Positions 36,201 to 44,289 are shown, counted from the first letter of the stretch. The stretch: 64,000 nucleotides of DNA from Clostridia bacterium (GCA_017465145.1 JAFTWU010000007.1:1-64000); one strand, 5' to 3'. Numbers and translations are program-made. Notes: a model not told the origin generated them from the letters alone.

Positions 36201-36742
36201 TTCTTGATACCGAAGTTTACTCTAACACCGGTGGTCAAGCAAGTAAATCTACGCCTACCGGCTCTGTTGCTAAATTTGCTGCTGCAGGTAAGCGCGTTAA
36301 AAAGAAAGACCTTGGTATGATGGCTATGAGCTACGGCTACGTTTACGTTGCACAATGCTCTATGGGTTCTAACAAGCAACAATTCTTAAACGCTATCACC
36401 GAAGCTGAAAAATACGACGGACCTTCACTCATCATCTGCTATGCACCTTGTATCAACCACGGTATCAACATGATGAAGAGCCAAGAAGAAGAAAAGAAGG
36501 CTGTTGATTGCGGTTATTGGCAACTTTACAGGTTCAACCCTGAAAATGCTGACGAAGGCAAGAACCCCTTCACCTTAGATAGCAAAGAACCTACCGGCGA
36601 TTACAAGGCGTTCTTACTTGGTGAAACCAGATACGCATCTTTAATGAAGGCTAGACCTGAACTTGCTGAAAACTTGTTTGAAAAGACCGAACAAGACAGT
36701 AAGGAAAGACTTGCAACTTATAAAAAACTTGCTGATAAGTAA
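33245..36742 (+). CDS. nifJ: Pyruvate:ferredoxin (flavodoxin) oxidoreductase
   Basis: A 1165-aa single-chain enzyme converting pyruvate and CoA to acetyl-CoA, CO2 and reduced ferredoxin. The N-terminal domain begins NTAASHVAYAFSEVAAIYPI. Two [4Fe-4S] motifs are present: CIQCNQCAFVCPHAC at about residue 688 and CMGCGVCADICP at about 739. A further cluster Cys lies in ACAGCGETPYVKV. The TPP-binding motif is GGDGWAYDIGYGGLDH near 957. TTTGGAGGG precedes the ATG. Codon bias toward C-ending codons fits a highly expressed gene. This enzyme suggests anaerobic fermentative metabolism. Confidence 0.97.
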   Translation: MKKLTIDGNTAASHVAYAFSEVAAIYPITPSSPMAEVADEWAATGRVNMFGQKLRLTEMQSEAGAAGAVHGSLAAGALTTTYTASQGLLLMIPNMYKIAGELLPTVFHVSARALAAHSLNIFGDHADVMACRQTGFAMIAANSVQEVMDLALVSHLSTLKAKVPFLHFFDGFRTSHEVSKIDVIDYEEMRALVDMKDIEDFRARALNPEHPVQRGTAQNSDIYFQNRETANKYYNATPAIVQEMMDKVSALTGRSYHLFDYVGAPDAENIVVMMGSGADAVEETINKMNAEGAKVGLLKVRLYRPFAIDSFVNAIPKTVKKIAVLDRTKEAGSLGEPLYLDVCSALLEKGMTDIKVVGGRYGLGSKEFNPSMIYSVYKNLELAEPKNHFTVGIYDDLTNTSLDFSYKYDAAPAGTISCKFWGLGSDGTVGANKNSIKIIGDHTDKYVQGYFFYDSKKSGGITVSHLRFGDTPIQSAYLIDAADFVQCSNPSYITRYNMTGDIKEGGTFLFNTSAKSAEELENVLPAFVKRDIANKNINLYVIDAIKIAAELGLRGRTNTILQSAFFKVANIIPYDQAVDYMKKMAYKSFAKKGDAIVQMNYNAIDSAAANLIKIDVPASWKNAENGAPMADVADNKYFKDIVHPILVLEGDKLPSSAFSADGTVPTGTTQYEKRGVAVNVPLWDPNKCIQCNQCAFVCPHACLRPAIVKEGADKPASFATKAMIGNKGYEYRMQVSPLDCMGCGVCADICPAKEKALTMVPFGKIVEEETVNYNYSESLEDVDVSACPGCKKTTVKGSQFSKPLFEFSGACAGCGETPYVKVITQLFGDRMIVANATGCSSIYGGSAPTCPYTKNKEGKGPAWANSLFEDNAEFGYGMFMAMKARREKIEEDMNAAMDKVSSACADAFKQWIADKNDAEASKVAAELVKSAIASETADGLDYIKGNLDCLVKPSVWIFGGDGWAYDIGYGGLDHVLASGENVNILVLDTEVYSNTGGQASKSTPTGSVAKFAAAGKRVKKKDLGMMAMSYGYVYVAQCSMGSNKQQFLNAITEAEKYDGPSLIICYAPCINHGINMMKSQEEEKKAVDCGYWQLYRFNPENADEGKNPFTLDSKEPTGDYKAFLLGETRYASLMKARPELAENLFEKTEQDSKERLATYKKLADK

Positions 36743-36776
36743 TTTGCTTTTAGCAAAATAACTTAAAGTTAAAATT

Positions 36777-36808
36777 ACGGCACGCGCTCTTGCGCGTGCC
36801 GTTTTTTT
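36777..36808 (+). terminator. Terminator after nifJ
   Basis: ACGGCACGCGC-TCTT-GCGCGTGCCGT, an 11-bp GC-rich stem, then a T run. Confidence 0.9.
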
Positions 36809-36920
36809 CTTTTCTTTCCCCTTTTTATACTTTGCCTTTTTCTTTCCCCTTTTTTATACTTCACCTTTTTCTTTTCTTCTTTCTTTTTTTATTTTTCTCT
36901 TTTCCCTTTTTTGTGTTTTG
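36800..36920 (+). repeat. Polypyrimidine tract with tandem repeat
   Basis: About 120 bases are almost pure T and C. Two near-identical units of about 28 bases, each TTTCTTTCCCC then T5-6 ATACTT, start near 36811 and 36839. It follows the nifJ terminator. No coding potential was found. Sequence of this kind can form triplex or slipped DNA. Confidence 0.6.
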
Positions 36921-36947
36921 CTCCTTATTGCGCGTTTTGTTTTATTC

Positions 36948-36976
36948 TTGCAATTTGAATATTCTTATTATATAAT
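36948..36976 (+). promoter_or_regulatory. Sigma-A promoter of the 37013 gene
   Basis: TTGCAA (36948-36953) and TATAAT (36971-36976), spacer 17 bases. Confidence 0.65.
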
Positions 36977-37012
36977 GATTATAATAAACAAGACGAAAAA
37001 GGAAATATTTAT

Positions 37013-38041
37013 ATGTCGATAAAAAGTTTAAAAGTTTGGCAAAAAACGTTAATTATTATAGCGTGCGTTATTGCCTTTTTGAGCGTGGCGGTGCTTGGCG
37101 CTATAACCTATTTTAAGTTGCCCGTAAGTTCATATTACAAGGCTAGCGAAAAGGCTTTCGTTATACCCGACCTAGACGATGATTTCGTTCCGCAAGGCTT
37201 TCACTACGATAGCGAAAACGACCTTTTTATTATAAGCGGTTATATGAGCGACGACGACCCTTCTCCCATCTATTTGGTAGATAGAGAAAGCGGTAGAAAG
37301 ATAAAGAAAGTTGACCTAAAAAAGAAAAACAATGCTGACTTTACGGGGCACTCCGGCGGGGTTGCCGTTTACGGTGAATACCTTTACGTTGCAGGTAGCA
37401 AGTGCATTTACGTTTACTCTTACACCGACTTGCTTAATGCGGGGGACGATAGCAGTTTAAAAAGTTTAGGCACTTTTTCCACTAAGGTTTCAGATACCGA
37501 TTACGGCGGAACGTCCTTTGTAACCGTTCAAGACGATTATTTATTCGTTGGTGAATTTTACGACGGCGGTAAATATCTTACCCTAGATAGTCACAAAGTA
37601 ACTACCCCTTCAGGCAAGGTTAACAACGCCATTATGCTTAAGTATAGGCTAAATTCTGCTTGCACCGATACTTTCGGCTTTGAAGGAAAACCAGAGGCGG
37701 CTTATTCTATCCCCGATAAAGTTCAAGGCGTAGCGTTTAACGGCGATAATATATATTTTTCTACGTCTTCCGGTGCAAGTTTTTCCCATATTTACGAACA
37801 TCAATTTGCGGGAATTACCACAACCGATACGATAGATATGCTAGACTGCACCTTGCCCCTTTATCACTTTGACGACTTAACCCTTATTAAAGACTATAAA
37901 ATTGCACCTATGAGTGAAGAAATAGTTTTCGTTGATAACTACCTTTATACTATGTGCGAAAGCGCAAGCAATAAATATATTTTCGGCAAGTTGATAGGCG
38001 GAAAATGGTGTTATAAAACCGACCTTACTAAAATGAAATAA
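37013..38041 (+). CDS. Membrane-anchored propeller-like protein
   Basis: 342 aa. One N-terminal anchor (TLIIIACVIAFLSVAVLGAI, about 13-33) is followed by an extracytoplasmic domain of repeated beta strands: DFVPQGFHYDSENDLFIISG, GVAVYGEYLYVAGSKCIYVY, VTVQDDYLFVGEFY and KVQGVAFNGDNIYFSTSS. The pattern resembles a six- or seven-bladed propeller. No catalytic motif is seen. AAAAGGAAATATTT precedes the ATG. It is monocistronic. Confidence 0.8.
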   Translation: MSIKSLKVWQKTLIIIACVIAFLSVAVLGAITYFKLPVSSYYKASEKAFVIPDLDDDFVPQGFHYDSENDLFIISGYMSDDDPSPIYLVDRESGRKIKKVDLKKKNNADFTGHSGGVAVYGEYLYVAGSKCIYVYSYTDLLNAGDDSSLKSLGTFSTKVSDTDYGGTSFVTVQDDYLFVGEFYDGGKYLTLDSHKVTTPSGKVNNAIMLKYRLNSACTDTFGFEGKPEAAYSIPDKVQGVAFNGDNIYFSTSSGASFSHIYEHQFAGITTTDTIDMLDCTLPLYHFDDLTLIKDYKIAPMSEEIVFVDNYLYTMCESASNKYIFGKLIGGKWCYKTDLTKMK

Positions 38042-38081
38042 TCTCTTTTTAAGGCGAATATATAACAACAACTTGTAAACT

Positions 38082-38112
38082 AAAAGCGGTGGCTTTTGCC
38101 ACCGCTTTTTTT
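38082..38112. terminator. Bidirectional terminator between the 37013 gene and the ABC operon
   Basis: AAAAGCGGTGGC-TTTT-GCCACCGCTTTT, a 12-bp stem with a T run on the plus strand and an AG/AT tail on the other. Confidence 0.85.
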
Positions 38113-38145
38113 ATTTTCCTTTTTCTTTTTTTGTTTTTACCTTTT

Positions 38146-38997
38146 CTATTGTTCACCGTCTTTATCTTTTACGTTAGATAAAAAGGCTTGTAATTTTTCA
38201 CTTTTCGAGCTATCGAAAATTTCTTCTGCCGTGCCTACTTCTTCAACCACGCCGTCCGCCATAAAAATAACCTTGTCCGAAACGCTTTTTGCAAAGCCCA
38301 TTTCGTGCGTTACTATTATCATTGTGCGGTCTTGGTCTTTTAGCGATTTAATAACCTTAAGCACTTCGCCCGTAAGTTCTGGGTCCAAAGCAGAAGTAGG
38401 TTCGTCAAAGCATAAAATTTTGGGTTTTAACGCTAACGCGCGCGCTATTGCAACGCGTTGTTGTTGCCCGCCCGATAGTTCGCAAGGGTATGCTTTTGCC
38501 TTTTCGGTAAGCCCCGTTTTTTCTAAAAGTTCTAGGGCGTCTTTTTCAATTTTTGCCTTTTCTTCTTCTTTGAATTGATGAACTTTATGGGCAATTTCAC
38601 GCCTTGTAAACTCTTTTTGCCCTTTTAATTGCTTTTTATATCCCTTTGCCTTTTCGTTAAGTAAAAGGCTTGGGGCAAGTTTAACGTTATCTAAAACGTT
38701 ATATTGCGGAAAAAGGTTAAAAGACTGAAACACTAAACCAAAGTTTAAGCGTTTATCACGCAAGGTTTTTTCGGTGTCTTTAACTGCGGGATTAAAAAGT
38801 TCGGTATCGCCTAGCGTCATAATGCCGTCGTCTGGCATTTCTAAAAAGTTGATACAGCGAAGTAGCGTAGTTTTACCCGACCCGGAAGAACCGATTATCG
38901 TTAAAACTTCGCCCTTTTCAATATCAACGTCTATACCTTTTAATACTTCGGTTTGACCGAATTTTTTATAAAAGTTTTTAATCGATAAATATGCCAT
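38146..38997 (-). CDS. Polar amino-acid ABC transporter ATPase with insertion
   Basis: 283 aa from the ATG at 38997 (MAYLSIKNFYKKFGQTEVL), which overlaps nothing; the frame also opens at 39039 inside the permease gene. Walker A is GSSGSGKTTLLRCINFL, Q-loop LVFQSFNLFPQYNVLDNV, signature LSGGQQQRVAIARAL, Walker B KILCFDEPTSALDPEL. GlnQ/ArtP-type ATPases are usually about 240 aa. Here a Lys/Glu-rich insertion of about 35 residues (about 115-150, KGYKKQLKGQKEFTRREIA) lies between the Q-loop and the signature. It closes the substrate protein-permease-ATPase operon. Confidence 0.93.
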   Translation of the reverse strand: MAYLSIKNFYKKFGQTEVLKGIDVDIEKGEVLTIIGSSGSGKTTLLRCINFLEMPDDGIMTLGDTELFNPAVKDTEKTLRDKRLNFGLVFQSFNLFPQYNVLDNVKLAPSLLLNEKAKGYKKQLKGQKEFTRREIAHKVHQFKEEEKAKIEKDALELLEKTGLTEKAKAYPCELSGGQQQRVAIARALALKPKILCFDEPTSALDPELTGEVLKVIKSLKDQDRTMIIVTHEMGFAKSVSDKVIFMADGVVEEVGTAEEIFDSSKSEKLQAFLSNVKDKDGEQ

Positions 38998-38998
38998 A

Positions 38999-39706
38999 TT
39001 ACGTCCTAAAATAAGAAAGTTTCTTTTCAATAAAGCCAAATAGTAACGTTAAAATTCCAACGAAAATTAGATAGAACGCGCCCGAATAGAACAAGGGCCA
39101 AATTGCCTTATCCGTCATCATTTGCGCCGCCCTTATAATTTCTATAATACTAACTACGTTAGATAGTGCGGTATCTTTTACAAGGGTGATAATTTCGTTG
39201 CTCATAGGGGGTATAATGCGCTTAATTACCTGCAACAATACTACCTTAGAAAATATTTGACTTTTGGTCATACCAAGAACTTTGCCCGCTTCGTATTGAC
39301 CTTGGCTTGTACTTTCTATTCCGCCACGGTAAATTTCGGAAAAATAGCAAGCGTAGTTTAGTGCAAACGCGATAAGTACGGCAATAAACGTGCCCATGCC
39401 CGCGCCGTCTTGCCCGAACTGTATACCAAAGTTAAAATAGAAAAATTTATTAAGGTTAAACCAGGGGTTAGTGCCGAATATGTATCTTGGTAAATATACC
39501 ACGATAAATATTTGCAGCATCAAGGGAACACCCCTGACAACCCATACTATAATTTTAGTTAGAAATTTTAAGGGCTTAAATTTACTCATTGAACAAAACG
39601 ATATAAGTAAACCTAGTGGCAAAGCAAGTACTAAAGTTAAAATAAACAATAGACAGGTTATACCAAAGCCACTTAAAAGTTCTAAACTGACTTCAACAAA
39701 ACTCAT
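38999..39706 (-). CDS. Polar amino-acid ABC transporter permease
   Basis: 235 aa of the HisMQ/GlnP type. About five membrane helices are visible (e.g. GITCLLFILTLVLALPLGLL). The cytoplasmic EAA loop is in EAGKVLGMTKSQIFSKVVLL. It lies between the binding protein and the ATPase, and its stop abuts the ATPase start. Substrate is likely a polar amino acid. Confidence 0.94.
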   Translation of the reverse strand: MSFVEVSLELLSGFGITCLLFILTLVLALPLGLLISFCSMSKFKPLKFLTKIIVWVVRGVPLMLQIFIVVYLPRYIFGTNPWFNLNKFFYFNFGIQFGQDGAGMGTFIAVLIAFALNYACYFSEIYRGGIESTSQGQYEAGKVLGMTKSQIFSKVVLLQVIKRIIPPMSNEIITLVKDTALSNVVSIIEIIRAAQMMTDKAIWPLFYSGAFYLIFVGILTLLFGFIEKKLSYFRT

Positions 39707-39749
39707 TTAATTTGTCCTTTTGCGTCGTTAGATAAAGATTAGAATAAAA

Positions 39750-40592
39750 TTAGAAGTTGGTCAAAACTGAGTTTTCAAGACCGTATTTTTGTGCAAGTGC
39801 TTGTAATACGCCCGTATCAGCAAAAGCCTTAAACATAACATTAACTTTATTTGCTAATTCAGTTTCCGTCTTTCTAAAGCCAACAGCATAATATTCAACG
39901 CCGATTTCTAAACCTTGGTTGATAACTAAATCAGAATAGTCTGGTTGAAGAATAAGTTTTTCAGCAAGTAAAATATCTACGATAGCATATTCGCTCATAC
40001 CGTTTTTAACGGCGGTGATTGCTGCCATTTGGTCAGCACAACCGGTGTTAAAAATATTGATATCGTCGGTAGTTTCTTCTGTGCCGTTATCTTTATAAGA
40101 ATTTGCTAAACTGTCACCGGAAGAACCTTCTTCAAAAGAAATGGTTTTGCCTGCAAAGTCTTCTCTAGAATCAACTTCGGGCGTTGAATTAAGTCTTACG
40201 ATGCATTGTGCGTTTTGCATATAGTAAGCGCTGAAATTTACCAAAGTGTTTCTTGCTTGACCGTCGTCTGAACCGTTTGCGGTAAAGCCGTTCCAAATGC
40301 AATCTATTCTGCCTTCGTTAAGGTCAACGTATTTGTTTTCCCATTTGATAAGTTCAAACTTAACGTTATAGCCAAGTGCTTCAAAGGTCATAATAGCAAG
40401 TTCGGTATCAAAACCCTTAAGAACGCCTTCTTCGTAATAGTTCATTGGTTCGTATTTAGTATAGCCAACAACTATGTTTTTAGTTCTGGGGTTAACTACG
40501 GTGTCGCCCGTAGGTTTACCACAAGCCGTTAAACCGAAACAGCCTGCAACTACGATAACGCAAGCAAGAATAGTGGTTAAAAGTTTTTTCAT
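39750..40592 (-). CDS. Amino-acid ABC transporter substrate-binding lipoprotein
   Basis: 280 aa, solute-binding family 3. The signal peptide ends in a lipobox (GLTAC-GKPTG, Cys at about 25). The mature protein begins with the ligand-fold motif (IVVGYTKYEPMNYYEEGVLK then GFDTELAIMTFEALGYNVKF). It carries FNTGCADQMAAITAVKNGMS, the typical second lobe. A GGAG site precedes the ATG. It is first in the three-gene operon. Confidence 0.95.
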   Translation of the reverse strand: MKKLLTTILACVIVVAGCFGLTACGKPTGDTVVNPRTKNIVVGYTKYEPMNYYEEGVLKGFDTELAIMTFEALGYNVKFELIKWENKYVDLNEGRIDCIWNGFTANGSDDGQARNTLVNFSAYYMQNAQCIVRLNSTPEVDSREDFAGKTISFEEGSSGDSLANSYKDNGTEETTDDINIFNTGCADQMAAITAVKNGMSEYAIVDILLAEKLILQPDYSDLVINQGLEIGVEYYAVGFRKTETELANKVNVMFKAFADTGVLQALAQKYGLENSVLTNF

Positions 40593-40677
40593 AAAATACT
40601 CCTTTTATCGAAAAACGTGCTTTTTCGAAAAATAAAATTTCGCTTTATCACTTTATCACAGTAAAGTGAGTATTTGT

Positions 40678-40706
40678 ATTATACCTTAATTTTTGTTTAT
40701 TGTAAA
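40678..40706 (-). promoter_or_regulatory. Sigma-A promoter of the amino-acid ABC operon
   Basis: TTTACA (40701-40706) and TATAAT (40678-40683) with 17-base spacing on the minus strand. The leader downstream contains CACTTTA/TAAAGTG arms that could form a small hairpin or operator. Confidence 0.65.
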
Positions 40707-40790
40707 GCGTTTTTTACCGAATTTGCAAAATTTATAGATTTTATCTTATTTTTTTGCTTAATATATAACATTATATATAAATAAAACGAC

Positions 40791-40819
40791 TTGATAAAAA
40801 TTTTACTTTGTGATATACT
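40791..40819 (+). promoter_or_regulatory. Sigma-A promoter of the structured RNA
   Basis: TTGATA (40791-40796) and TATACT (40814-40819, with TG extension) are 17 bases apart. Transcription should begin near 40826, exactly where the RNA's closing helix begins. Confidence 0.75.
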
Positions 40820-40825
40820 ACTTGT

Positions 40826-41040
40826 GCCCAACAAATTTAATAAATTAGAGACAAGTATATACTTAAGGGGATATTCTTCATTTTTTTGCGCATTCTAATC
40901 TAAAACGATTTGGCAAAATCGCAAATTCCACGGATTAGGATGTAAAGGATTTATCCCTCTTCTAATTTCAATTTGTTGGGCAACAATCGGAGTTTGCGGT
41001 TTACGGTGCGTTGACTTCGGTTGACGCACTTTTTATTATA
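40826..41040 (+). ncRNA. Unassigned structured RNA (6S-like RNA or riboswitch candidate)
   Basis: The first 12 bases of the predicted transcript, GCCCAACAAATT (40826-40837), are the exact complement of AATTTGTTGGGC at 40970-40981, closing a 156-base domain. Inside are a second helix (AAATTAGA / TCTAATTT), GGGATA / TATCCC, a large asymmetric bubble, CATTCTAATC / GATTAGGATG, and a small apical hairpin (CGATTT-GGCA-AAATCG). The 3' closing strand can instead pair with the following AACAAT. An intrinsic terminator with a UUCG loop (GTGCGTTGAC / GTTGACGCAC, 41006-41029) and T-rich tail ends the unit. A 78-aa gene follows. End-to-end pairing and a central bubble recall 6S RNA; the switchable stem and terminator recall a riboswitch. 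No known consensus is matched by eye. Confidence 0.7.
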
Positions 41041-41062
41041 TTTTTTACAAAAGGAGATTATT

Positions 41063-41299
41063 ATGTTTGAAAAGGACACGAAACTTGTAGAAGATTTTTT
41101 AACCGAAGTAACACAAGAAATTTTTGAAGACGTAGGCAAAAGATATATCGTGGCAGAAGCATTGATGAATCTTGCCGAAGACAACTTAGCAAACACCTTT
41201 AACGAAGAACAAATGAAATTATATAAAGAATTTAAACAAAAAAGAAAAAACTTTTATGAAGTCGCAGAAGAAGTTTACGATAAAAAAATTAAATTTTAA
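41063..41299 (+). CDS. Small helical hypothetical protein (78 aa)
   Basis: I start at the ATG at 41063 (MFEKDTKLVEDFLTEV), which has AAAAGGAG 8 bases upstream; the frame opens earlier at 41021 only through the terminator. The protein is acidic to neutral, probably all helix, with no transmembrane part. It lies directly after the terminator of the structured RNA and may be its regulated gene. It ends with its own terminator. No family is recognised. Confidence 0.72.
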   Translation: MFEKDTKLVEDFLTEVTQEIFEDVGKRYIVAEALMNLAEDNLANTFNEEQMKLYKEFKQKRKNFYEVAEEVYDKKIKF

Positions 41300-41303
41300 T
41301 ATA

Positions 41304-41338
41304 AAAGGCTAACGGAATCGTTAGCCTTTCTTTTTTTG
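41304..41338. terminator. Terminator after the 78-aa gene
   Basis: AAAGGCTAACG-GAAT-CGTTAGCCTTT, an 11-bp stem with a T run. Confidence 0.85.
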
Positions 41339-41385
41339 TTTTTATGCGCGTTTTATTTTTTTGCGCGCTTTTTTAATGCGCTTTT

Positions 41386-42735
41386 TTAGTTTTTAAGTGA
41401 GTGCAAGGGTGCGGGGATTTTTCCGCCACGCGCAATAAATAAATCGTTATTTACGGGGGATAGTTTAATTAGGGGTGCTCTGCCTAAAAGTCCGCCAAAT
41501 TCCACTTCGCCTTCTTCTTGACCTTCTACAGGGATAACCCTAACTGCCGTGGTTTTATTATTTACCATACCGATAGCCGCTTCGTCTGCGATAAGTCCGC
41601 TTATTTGACTTGCCGTGGTTGAACCGGGAACGGCAATCATATCTAAACCAACAGAGCAAACCGCCGTCATTGCCTCTAGTTTTTCAATAGAGAGTAAACC
41701 TTCCCTTACCGCGTTTATCATACCGATATCTTCAGAAACGGGAATAAACGCGCCCGACAATCCACCAACCGAAGAACTTGCCATAAGCCCGCCCTTTTTA
41801 ACGGCGTCGTTAAGCATTGCTAAGGCTGCGGTAGTACCAAGCCCGCCAACGCTATCAATACCCATTGATTCTAAAACGTGGGCAACGCTATCGCCCATAA
41901 CGGGGGTAGGTGCTAAAGAAAGGTCAACTATACCACAAGTTGCGCCCGTTCTCTCTGACGCTAAAGACGCCATAAGTTGACCAACGCGGGTAATCTTAAA
42001 CGCCGTCTTTTTAATAATTTCCGCAAGCTCGTTAAAAGACGCGCCCTTGCAATCTTTAATTGCGCTATGAACTACGCCCGGACCACTTACGCCAACGTTA
42101 ATAACCTTTTCCGCTTCGCCTATACCGTGGAAAGCACCCGCCATAAAGGGATTATCTTCTACCGCATTACAAAATACTACTAATTTTGCACAACCGATTG
42201 AACTTTTATCTTTAGTTAGATATGCCGTTTCTTTAATTTTTTCACCCATAAGGCGCACGGCGTCCATATTAATACCAGCCTTTGTAGAGCCGATATTAAC
42301 GGAAGAGCAAAGTCTATCAGTTACGGCAAGCGCTTCCGGGATAGTTTCTATAAAGCGTTTTTCAAAATCGGTCATACCCTTATGAACGAGAGCGGTATAA
42401 CCACCTATAAAATCAACGCCTAAATCTAAGCCAACCTTGTCTATAGCGCGCGCTAGCGCAACGTAATCGGTATCTTTACCACAAATTAAAGATAGGGGCG
42501 TTAAAGAAATTCTTTTGTTAACGATGGGTATACCGAATTCGTTTTGAAGGTCTTGCCCCGTCTTAACTAAATCTTTTGCGTAAGAATAAATTTTGGTGGT
42601 AACGGCGTTTACCGTATCCAAAGTATTTCCGCGAACACAGTCAAGTAAAGAAATACCCATAGTTAGCGTTCTAACGTCTAGGTGTTCTTTTTGAACCATA
42701 TTTATTGTTTCTAAAATTTCACGTGTTTGTAACAT
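41386..42735 (-). CDS. UPF0210/PFL-like family protein (DUF711)
   Basis: 449 aa. It matches the DUF711/UPF0210 family: [20 protein letters not shown] near the start, [34 protein letters not shown] and [20 protein letters not shown] are familiar blocks. The biochemical role is unknown. It is normally found with an ACT-domain protein, and here the ACT gene lies 49 bases upstream on the same strand. Confidence 0.93.
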   Translation of the reverse strand: MLQTREILETINMVQKEHLDVRTLTMGISLLDCVRGNTLDTVNAVTTKIYSYAKDLVKTGQDLQNEFGIPIVNKRISLTPLSLICGKDTDYVALARAIDKVGLDLGVDFIGGYTALVHKGMTDFEKRFIETIPEALAVTDRLCSSVNIGSTKAGINMDAVRLMGEKIKETAYLTKDKSSIGCAKLVVFCNAVEDNPFMAGAFHGIGEAEKVINVGVSGPGVVHSAIKDCKGASFNELAEIIKKTAFKITRVGQLMASLASERTGATCGIVDLSLAPTPVMGDSVAHVLESMGIDSVGGLGTTAALAMLNDAVKKGGLMASSSVGGLSGAFIPVSEDIGMINAVREGLLSIEKLEAMTAVCSVGLDMIAVPGSTTASQISGLIADEAAIGMVNNKTTAVRVIPVEGQEEGEVEFGGLLGRAPLIKLSPVNNDLFIARGGKIPAPLHSLKN

Positions 42736-42784
42736 AATTCACCTTAATTTTCGTATAGATAAAAATTTTATAACCTTTTGAAAA

Positions 42785-43054
42785 TTAAATTCTATGCATA
42801 GCGTTAAATATGTCTTCGTGTTGAATAGACACGGTAACGCCAAGTTCTTCACCTTTTTTAGCAAGACTTTCTTTTACTAAAGAAAAATCTACGCTGTCAG
42901 CAAGTTCTACAAGCATAATCATTGTGAAATAATCTTGCATAATCGTTTGAGTAATATCCGCAACGTTTATATCCATTTTAAATAAAATATCGGTAACGCC
43001 GGCAATAATACCCTTTTTATCTTTTCCTATAACGGAAACAATTGCTTTTTTCAT
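42785..43054 (-). CDS. ACT domain protein (UPF0237)
   Basis: 89 aa, a single ACT domain: AIVSVIGKDKKGIIAGVTDI then INVADITQTIMQDYFTMIML. ACT domains bind amino acids, but the ligand is unknown here. It is paired with UPF0210 in many Firmicutes. Confidence 0.93.
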   Translation of the reverse strand: MKKAIVSVIGKDKKGIIAGVTDILFKMDINVADITQTIMQDYFTMIMLVELADSVDFSLVKESLAKKGEELGVTVSIQHEDIFNAMHRI

Positions 43055-43106
43055 ATTTTTCCTATCCTTTTGCGCTTTAGCGCACGATTTTATTTTTTTA
43101 TTCTAG

Positions 43107-43574
43107 TTATATAACTATAACTTCTTTACCTACTTTTTTTGCGTATTTAACCGTGTTTACAGTCCCGCCCCTTTCTTGCCTTAGATACGCTAAAACCACG
43201 CTACACCTATCTACCATATAAATATTACGCTTTTGCATACAAGACGGGGTATATTCTTTACTTATCAAAACAACGTCGTCGGCAACGCTTAAAATATAAT
43301 CGTAGTCTTCTTTTTGCTTTTTATCGTACCTTGAACTTTGGTTTTCACAAGGAATACACGCGATTAGTTTTAGGTTATTTTTTTTCTTTAATTTGGCAAT
43401 AATTTTACCTGCCGTGATATCAAAACCTATTGCCATACCGCACAAAAAGGTATCAAAACCGTCTTTAATTAACTTTTTAATTTCAGTTTTGATTTTTCTT
43501 TCGTTTATATCTGCGCCAAGTGTTCTATGTCCGGTGAAAGCACAAGTTTTTGCGGGGTTAATAATAACGTTCAT
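43107..43574 (-). CDS. SLOG-domain protein (YpsA/DUF1273-like)
   Basis: 155 aa. The nucleotide-binding SLOG fold is suggested by CAFTGHRTLG near the N-terminus, FLCGMAIGFDITAG, and VDRCSVVLAYLRQERGGT. Similar proteins (YpsA) are thought to bind NAD- or ADP-ribose-like ligands; the role is not established. Its last codons touch rsmG, so they are probably co-transcribed. Confidence 0.85.
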   Translation of the reverse strand: MNVIINPAKTCAFTGHRTLGADINERKIKTEIKKLIKDGFDTFLCGMAIGFDITAGKIIAKLKKKNNLKLIACIPCENQSSRYDKKQKEDYDYILSVADDVVLISKEYTPSCMQKRNIYMVDRCSVVLAYLRQERGGTVNTVKYAKKVGKEVIVI

Positions 43575-44254
43575 TAAAGTGGTTTCTTCCTTATTTTTCC
43601 GTTTGCGCGCGGATATTTACTTTCGGTATTTTTTACCTTTTTAATATAGATAAGTGCGCGTTTTGCACCGTTTAAGGTATAGTTGTTAACTTCTTCTACC
43701 TTACCGCCAAGCGTTTTTATTGCAGATAATCCTTCGTTTAATTCTTCTTCAGCGTCGCCTTTATACGAAATAAAAGTTCCGCCTGTTTTTACGAAAGGCA
43801 AACAATATTCGCACAAAATATTAAGTCTTGCAACGGCACGAGCAGAACAATAATCGTAACTTTCGCGATGGTTTATATTAAACGCCAACTCTTCAGCACG
43901 ATTGTTGATAACTTTTATATTCTTTAAATTTAATTCACTTATTACGGTATTTAAAAATTCGCACTTTTTACCCGTGGCTTCTAAAAGGGTAACATCTATA
44001 TCAGGGCGCATAATTTTAAGTGGAATTGCGGGGAATCCACCACCGCTACCGATATCTATCAACTTTCCCTGTTTAAGTTTTCCACAACCGATAATACTGT
44101 CGATAAAATGTTTAACGTAAACTTCTTCTTTTTCAGTTATCGCGGTAAGATTAAATTTTTCGTTATACGAAACTAATAAACGATAGTATTTATCAAATAA
44201 ATCTAACTTTTCGTCGTCTATAACTATTCCGTATTTATCAAATAAAGCCTTCAT
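43574..44254 (-). CDS. rsmG: 16S rRNA (guanine527-N7)-methyltransferase
   Basis: RsmG methylates G527 of 16S rRNA. The SAM-binding glycine motif is LIDIGSGGGFPAIPLKI (about residue 65-81), and VTLLEATGKKCEFLN and YDYCSARAVARL follow. I use the ATG at 44254 (MKALFDKYGIVIDDEK). Frames opening upstream lie inside the promoter. The predicted start of transcription falls on this ATG, so the mRNA seems leaderless. The C-terminal extension (KNTESKYPRANGKIRKKP) is basic. It is the first gene left of the putative origin. Confidence 0.95.
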   Translation of the reverse strand: MKALFDKYGIVIDDEKLDLFDKYYRLLVSYNEKFNLTAITEKEEVYVKHFIDSIIGCGKLKQGKLIDIGSGGGFPAIPLKIMRPDIDVTLLEATGKKCEFLNTVISELNLKNIKVINNRAEELAFNINHRESYDYCSARAVARLNILCEYCLPFVKTGGTFISYKGDAEEELNEGLSAIKTLGGKVEEVNNYTLNGAKRALIYIKKVKNTESKYPRANGKIRKKPL

Positions 44255-44260
44255 ACGAAG

Positions 44261-44289
44261 ATTATAACACAACAAAAAGATATTAACAA
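44261..44289 (-). promoter_or_regulatory. Promoter of rsmG, leaderless mRNA
   Basis: TTGTTA (44284-44289) and TATAAT (44261-44266) with a 17-base spacer on the minus strand. The -10 ends 6 bases before the rsmG ATG, leaving no room for a ribosome site. Confidence 0.65.

Noticed and set aside
40826..41040. tmRNA, SRP RNA or common riboswitch
   Set aside because: The characteristic tag, SRP core and riboswitch motifs I know were not seen.
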